Shown in pieces: positions 56,040-58,163 of a stretch of 58,163 nt of DNA. A program made the translations under genes and the position numbers. The number at the start of each line of letters is the position of its first letter. Position 1 is the stretch's first letter. This DNA is from Bacteroidota bacterium (GTDB lineage Bacteria > Bacteroidota > Bacteroidia > Flavobacteriales > Weeksellaceae): contig JAEXBA010000015.1 in NCBI GenBank assembly GCA_023457935.1, forward strand, positions 1 through 58,163, read 5' to 3'. The notes below the pieces were generated by a model. It did not search any database and was not told the origin of the DNA. It saw only the letters and a list, made by a program, of their open reading frames with translations.

Positions 56040-57065
56040 TTATTTTGCCGGATATTTCTGATTAAGTGCCTGAAGAATCGCCCAGGTTTCTGCATCCACA
56101 ATTCCGTCGTATTTTTCCGGTCTGAAATGATACTGGAAGGCCTCCACTACTTTTTTATTGTTGTTGTCCCAGGATCCGGTCGGGTTGATATCATATCCCA
56201 ACTGCTGAAGGAAAGTCTGGATCTTGAAAATATAGGTTGAAGCAGCACTTTCTGTTACAAAATCGGTTGCAGCCAGCTGTGCAAGGAAGTTCTGTTTAAC
56301 GGGCTCGTCGTACCACATGCCAATCTGATATTCGTCGTAGAGCATCTTCCATGGGAAAAGCGGTCCCGGATCCTGCTTTCTGGTCGGGGCAATGTCCGAA
56401 TGGGCCAGAACATTGGTGGGCGGGATGTTGTATCGGGTAATAATATCTTTTGCCAGCGCTGCCACTTTCTTCATCTGAGCTTCGTCAAAAGGTACGAAAA
56501 CCTTGTTTCCGTCGGCATCTGTGGTGTAGCCGCTGTTCACGATTTCTATACCGATTGAAGTGTCGTTCAGCATTCTGTCATTTCGCCATGCACTGATTCC
56601 GGCGTGATATGCTCTTTTGTTTTCATCAACCAGCTGATAGATTTCATTGTCGCCCATGTTGTTCACCAGATAATGGGAGCTTACAGACTGCTGCGTGAGT
56701 ACACTTGCCGATTTGTCGTCATCCAGCGCGGTGTAGTGAAGGATGAGATATTTCTGGCGGAAATTCTGCGCCACAGCAGGAAAAAAGGTTTTAACCACTT
56801 TGTATCCGGCCGGTTTTGCAGATACGATGGAGCCGTAACTGATGGTGTTGTCGTTCTTGGTAATGTCTCCGATATTCTGGGTGTAAAACTCGATTCCGTG
56901 ATCTTTCGTAATGGCAGGTTTCGGGGTTGTCGGACTTTTTGCAGGGGCTTTAACGGTCGGTTTTGCGCTCTGTGCCTTCGGCTGATAAGTTCTGGTTGCA
57001 GGTTTTTTTGCGGCGCAGGAAATGATGAGTGAGCTTAATCCAATGATATATAATGTCTTACGCAT
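56040..57065 (-). CDS. Lipoprotein N-acetylmuramoyl-L-alanine amidase (AmiD-like)
   Basis: 341-residue lipoprotein amidase for peptidoglycan turnover. Lipobox ISCA with Cys17, then a Pro/Lys/Ala/Thr-rich linker (18-52). Residues about 100-260 are an Amidase_2 (AmiD) domain: YLILHYTALDD (zinc His), SSHYLVNN, DTSIGIEIVNSG, and VLAHSDIAPTRKQDPG with the second zinc His and the general-base Asp/Lys. A C-terminal PG_binding_1 domain (about 280-338; IQTFLQQLGYD and AFQYHFRPEKYDG) anchors it to the cell wall. A TATTTTTG box lies upstream, divergent from the tRNA genes. Confidence 0.9.
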   Translation of the reverse strand: MRKTLYIIGLSSLIISCAAKKPATRTYQPKAQSAKPTVKAPAKSPTTPKPAITKDHGIEFYTQNIGDITKNDNTISYGSIVSAKPAGYKVVKTFFPAVAQNFRQKYLILHYTALDDDKSASVLTQQSVSSHYLVNNMGDNEIYQLVDENKRAYHAGISAWRNDRMLNDTSIGIEIVNSGYTTDADGNKVFVPFDEAQMKKVAALAKDIITRYNIPPTNVLAHSDIAPTRKQDPGPLFPWKMLYDEYQIGMWYDEPVKQNFLAQLAATDFVTESAASTYIFKIQTFLQQLGYDINPTGSWDNNNKKVVEAFQYHFRPEKYDGIVDAETWAILQALNQKYPAK

Positions 57066-57093
57066 AAGTGGTTGTACTAAGTGATTATTTTTT

Positions 57094-57101
57094 CAAAAAT
57101 A
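57094..57101 (-). promoter_or_regulatory. -7 box (TATTTTTG) for the amidase gene
   Basis: Minus-strand TATTTTTG, 28 bases before the ATG at 57065. Confidence 0.5.
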
Positions 57102-57122
57102 CAAAAAAAAATAAGTTAAAAA

Positions 57123-57155
57123 TTTTGGTAAATATTCAAAACAATCCTATATTTG
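57123..57155 (+). promoter_or_regulatory. Bacteroidota promoter for the tRNA cluster
   Basis: TTTTG (57123-57127), 20-base spacer, TATATTTG (57148-57155), about 40 bases before tRNA-Ser. Confidence 0.78.
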
Positions 57156-57196
57156 CACTCGCAATTACAGAAAAGGAGTTCTTTATAGAATTGCAA

Positions 57197-57281
57197 GGAG
57201 GGTTGCCGGAGTGGTTAACGGAGCAGTTTGCTAAACTGTCGACGCGAAAGTGTCGCAAGGGTTCGAATCCCTTACCCTCCG
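57197..57281 (+). tRNA. tRNA-Ser (anticodon GCU)
   Basis: 85 bases with acceptor stem GGAGGGT / ACCCTCC, a T stem AAGGG/CCCTT with loop TTCGAAT, discriminator G and a long variable arm as required for tRNA-Ser. Anticodon GCT reads AGU/AGC. CCA is not encoded. First of three co-transcribed tRNAs. Confidence 0.95.
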
Positions 57282-57294
57282 CAACCGGTAATTT

Positions 57295-57369
57295 CGGGGT
57301 GTAGCGTAGTCCGGTCATCGCGCCTGGTTTGGGACCAGGAGGTCGCAGGTTCGAATCCTGCCACCCCGA
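57295..57369 (+). tRNA. tRNA-Pro (anticodon UGG)
   Basis: 75 bases with acceptor stem CGGGGTG / CACCCCG, anticodon stem CCTGG/CCAGG with loop TTTGGGA, and TTCGAAT in the T loop. Only 13 bases after tRNA-Ser. CCA is not encoded. Confidence 0.95.
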
Positions 57370-57373
57370 CAAA

Positions 57374-57399
57374 AGAAATTCCTTCGGGAATTTTTTTTT
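57374..57399 (+). terminator. Hairpin between tRNA-Pro and tRNA-Arg
   Basis: AAATTCC / GGAATTT with a TTCG loop and a T run; a likely terminator or processing hairpin, so tRNA-Arg may have partial read-through. Confidence 0.75.
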
Positions 57400-57412
57400 A
57401 CACATTTTTTTA

Positions 57413-57486
57413 GGGTGCGTAGCTCAGCTGGATAGAGCATCTGCCTTCTAAGCAGACGGTCACAGGTTCGAATCCTGTCGCGCTCA
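57413..57486 (+). tRNA. tRNA-Arg (anticodon UCU)
   Basis: 74 bases with acceptor stem GGGTGCG / CGCGCTC (two G-U pairs), anticodon stem TCTGC/GCAGA with loop CTTCTAA, and TTCGAAT in the T loop. Reads AGA/AGG. CCA is not encoded. Confidence 0.95.
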
Positions 57487-57487
57487 C

Positions 57488-57517
57488 AAAACTCACAAGA
57501 AATTGTGAGTTTTTTGT
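57488..57517 (+). terminator. Terminator after tRNA-Arg
   Basis: AACTCACAA / TTGTGAGTT stem with GAAA loop and a T run. Confidence 0.85.
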
Positions 57518-57542
57518 TTTTTAAGCTTTTTGGTAGCCGCAG

Positions 57543-58163
57543 ATGAAACACTTAGTAGTTATAGGTATGGTGATTCCCGAACCTGCTTCTACAGCAGCTG
57601 GACATCGTATGCTTCAGCTCTTAGACTTGTTTCGGACTTGGAATTTTCGAATTACTTTTTTAACATCGGCCCAATCTTCCGATTTTTCTGAATTGATGGA
57701 GGTGGAAGCAATCCAGATTAACGATGCTCATTTTGATCAGCGGATTAAAGAACTGGCTCCTGATGTTGTTTTGTTTGATCGTTATATTACCGAAGAGCAA
57801 TTTGGATGGCGCGTCATGGAAAATTGTCCCAATGCGGTACGTATTTTAGATACTGAAGATCTCCATTTTCTGAGGTCTGCTCGCCATGCAGCATTCAAAG
57901 AAAGCCGTGAGTTGGAGTATTCCGACTACATAAATTCGATTTTTAAAAGGGAATTGGCTTCAATACTTCGTTGTGATCTGTCTTTAATTATATCCGAGTA
58001 CGAGTATGAACTTTTAACCAATACGTTCCATATTTCCAGTCAAATTCTTTTTTATTTACCATTTTTAAATCGAAAAATTACTGCTTCAGCCATCGATTTT
58101 AGTCAAAGGAATAATTTTGTGAGTATTGGCAATTTTTTGCACGAACCGAATTGGCAAACGGTT
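57543..58163 (+). CDS. Glycosyltransferase (GT4-like), second paralogue, N-terminal part
   Basis: The first 207 codons of a gene that continues beyond the right edge. It begins MKHLVVIGMVIPEPASTAAG, against MKHLVIIGLVIPEPASTAAG in the gene at 54799-56007, and shares GWRV, ILDTEDLHFLR, ASILRCDLSLIISE and NFVSIGNFLHEPNWQTV, so the two are clear paralogues (roughly 60 per cent identity by eye). At the DNA level it uses more A/T-ending codons than its partner and is not a recent copy. It starts 26 bases after the tRNA-Arg terminator. Other paralogues may follow beyond the window, typical of a surface-polysaccharide cluster. Confidence 0.85.
   Translation, partial: MKHLVVIGMVIPEPASTAAGHRMLQLLDLFRTWNFRITFLTSAQSSDFSELMEVEAIQINDAHFDQRIKELAPDVVLFDRYITEEQFGWRVMENCPNAVRILDTEDLHFLRSARHAAFKESRELEYSDYINSIFKRELASILRCDLSLIISEYEYELLTNTFHISSQILFYLPFLNRKITASAIDFSQRNNFVSIGNFLHEPNWQTV

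Noticed and set aside
54799..57700. Invertible segment bounded by the two glycosyltransferase genes
   Set aside because: The paralogues share only about 70 per cent of their DNA sequence at the start, with no long identical arms for recombination.
1..58163. CRISPR array, prophage, insertion sequence or rRNA operon
   Set aside because: No regular direct repeats with unique spacers, no transposase or phage structural genes, and no rRNA-like sequence were found; only three tRNA genes.

Overview
The window comes from a flavobacterium (phylum Bacteroidota), most likely from the Weeksellaceae / Chryseobacterium-Kaistella-Epilithonimonas group. The evidence is a SusC/SusD pair, an S46 dipeptidyl-peptidase, the Bacteroidota-type fusion of an ABC-2 permease to an M1 aminopeptidase, and promoters of the TTTG-N18-20-TAnnTTTG type in front of many genes. 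The group assignment is inferred from gene content and protein style, not from a marker-gene search.

Layout. 1-6.6 kb: start of an exported protein, a tyrosine recombinase with a long C-terminal tail, a PepD-type dipeptidase, a cysteine-containing lipoprotein, a LURP-one-like protein, then recR with two family 2 glycosyltransferases. 6.6-19.4 kb: secG, a paired active/inactive M16 peptidase operon, a cold-shock-domain protein, a PcrA/UvrD helicase, two tandem Crp/Fnr regulators, a YadA-head-like repeat surface protein, a HipA-like kinase overlapping a DUF3037 gene, and an exported DUF6263-like protein. 19.4-29.5 kb: an AarF/UbiB kinase, a lone response regulator, polA, a zinc-ribbon/transglutaminase-like membrane protein, a YciI protein, a gene-poor AT-rich gap and a large M16 peptidase. 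29.6-38.8 kb: two exported proteins, an ABC ATPase with its permease-M1 fusion, a DPP11-like S46 peptidase and a two-gene DUF4298-like/TfoX operon. 38.8-45.3 kb: a zinc-type P-type ATPase and its Fur/Zur-family regulator, a small membrane protein, ligA and an overlapping J-domain/HIRAN pair. 45.4-53.8 kb: an ammonium transporter, then a SusC-SusD-glycerophosphodiesterase-metallophosphoesterase operon. 53.9-58.2 kb: prmA, a glycosyltransferase, a lipoprotein amidase, tRNA-Ser(GCU)/Pro(UGG)/Arg(UCU), and the start of a second, paralogous glycosyltransferase.

How genes work together. Housekeeping genes for DNA repair and replication (recR, pcrA, polA, ligA), secretion (secG) and translation (prmA, tRNAs) are interspersed with cell-envelope and peptide-degradation genes. 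The best-supported regulatory circuit is zinc homeostasis: a near-identical inverted repeat (TGCAAC-N3-ATTGCAAAT) lies at the same distance upstream of the -7 box of both the Fur-family regulator gene and the P-type ATPase gene. The SusCD operon carries a phosphodiesterase and a phosphoesterase rather than glycosidases, which suggests uptake of organophosphate compounds rather than glycans. Several genes (recR, polA, the HipA-like kinase, the small membrane protein at 41.4 kb) have a -7 box only 4-7 bases before the start codon, which suggests leaderless transcripts. No CRISPR array, rRNA, insertion sequence or prophage was seen.
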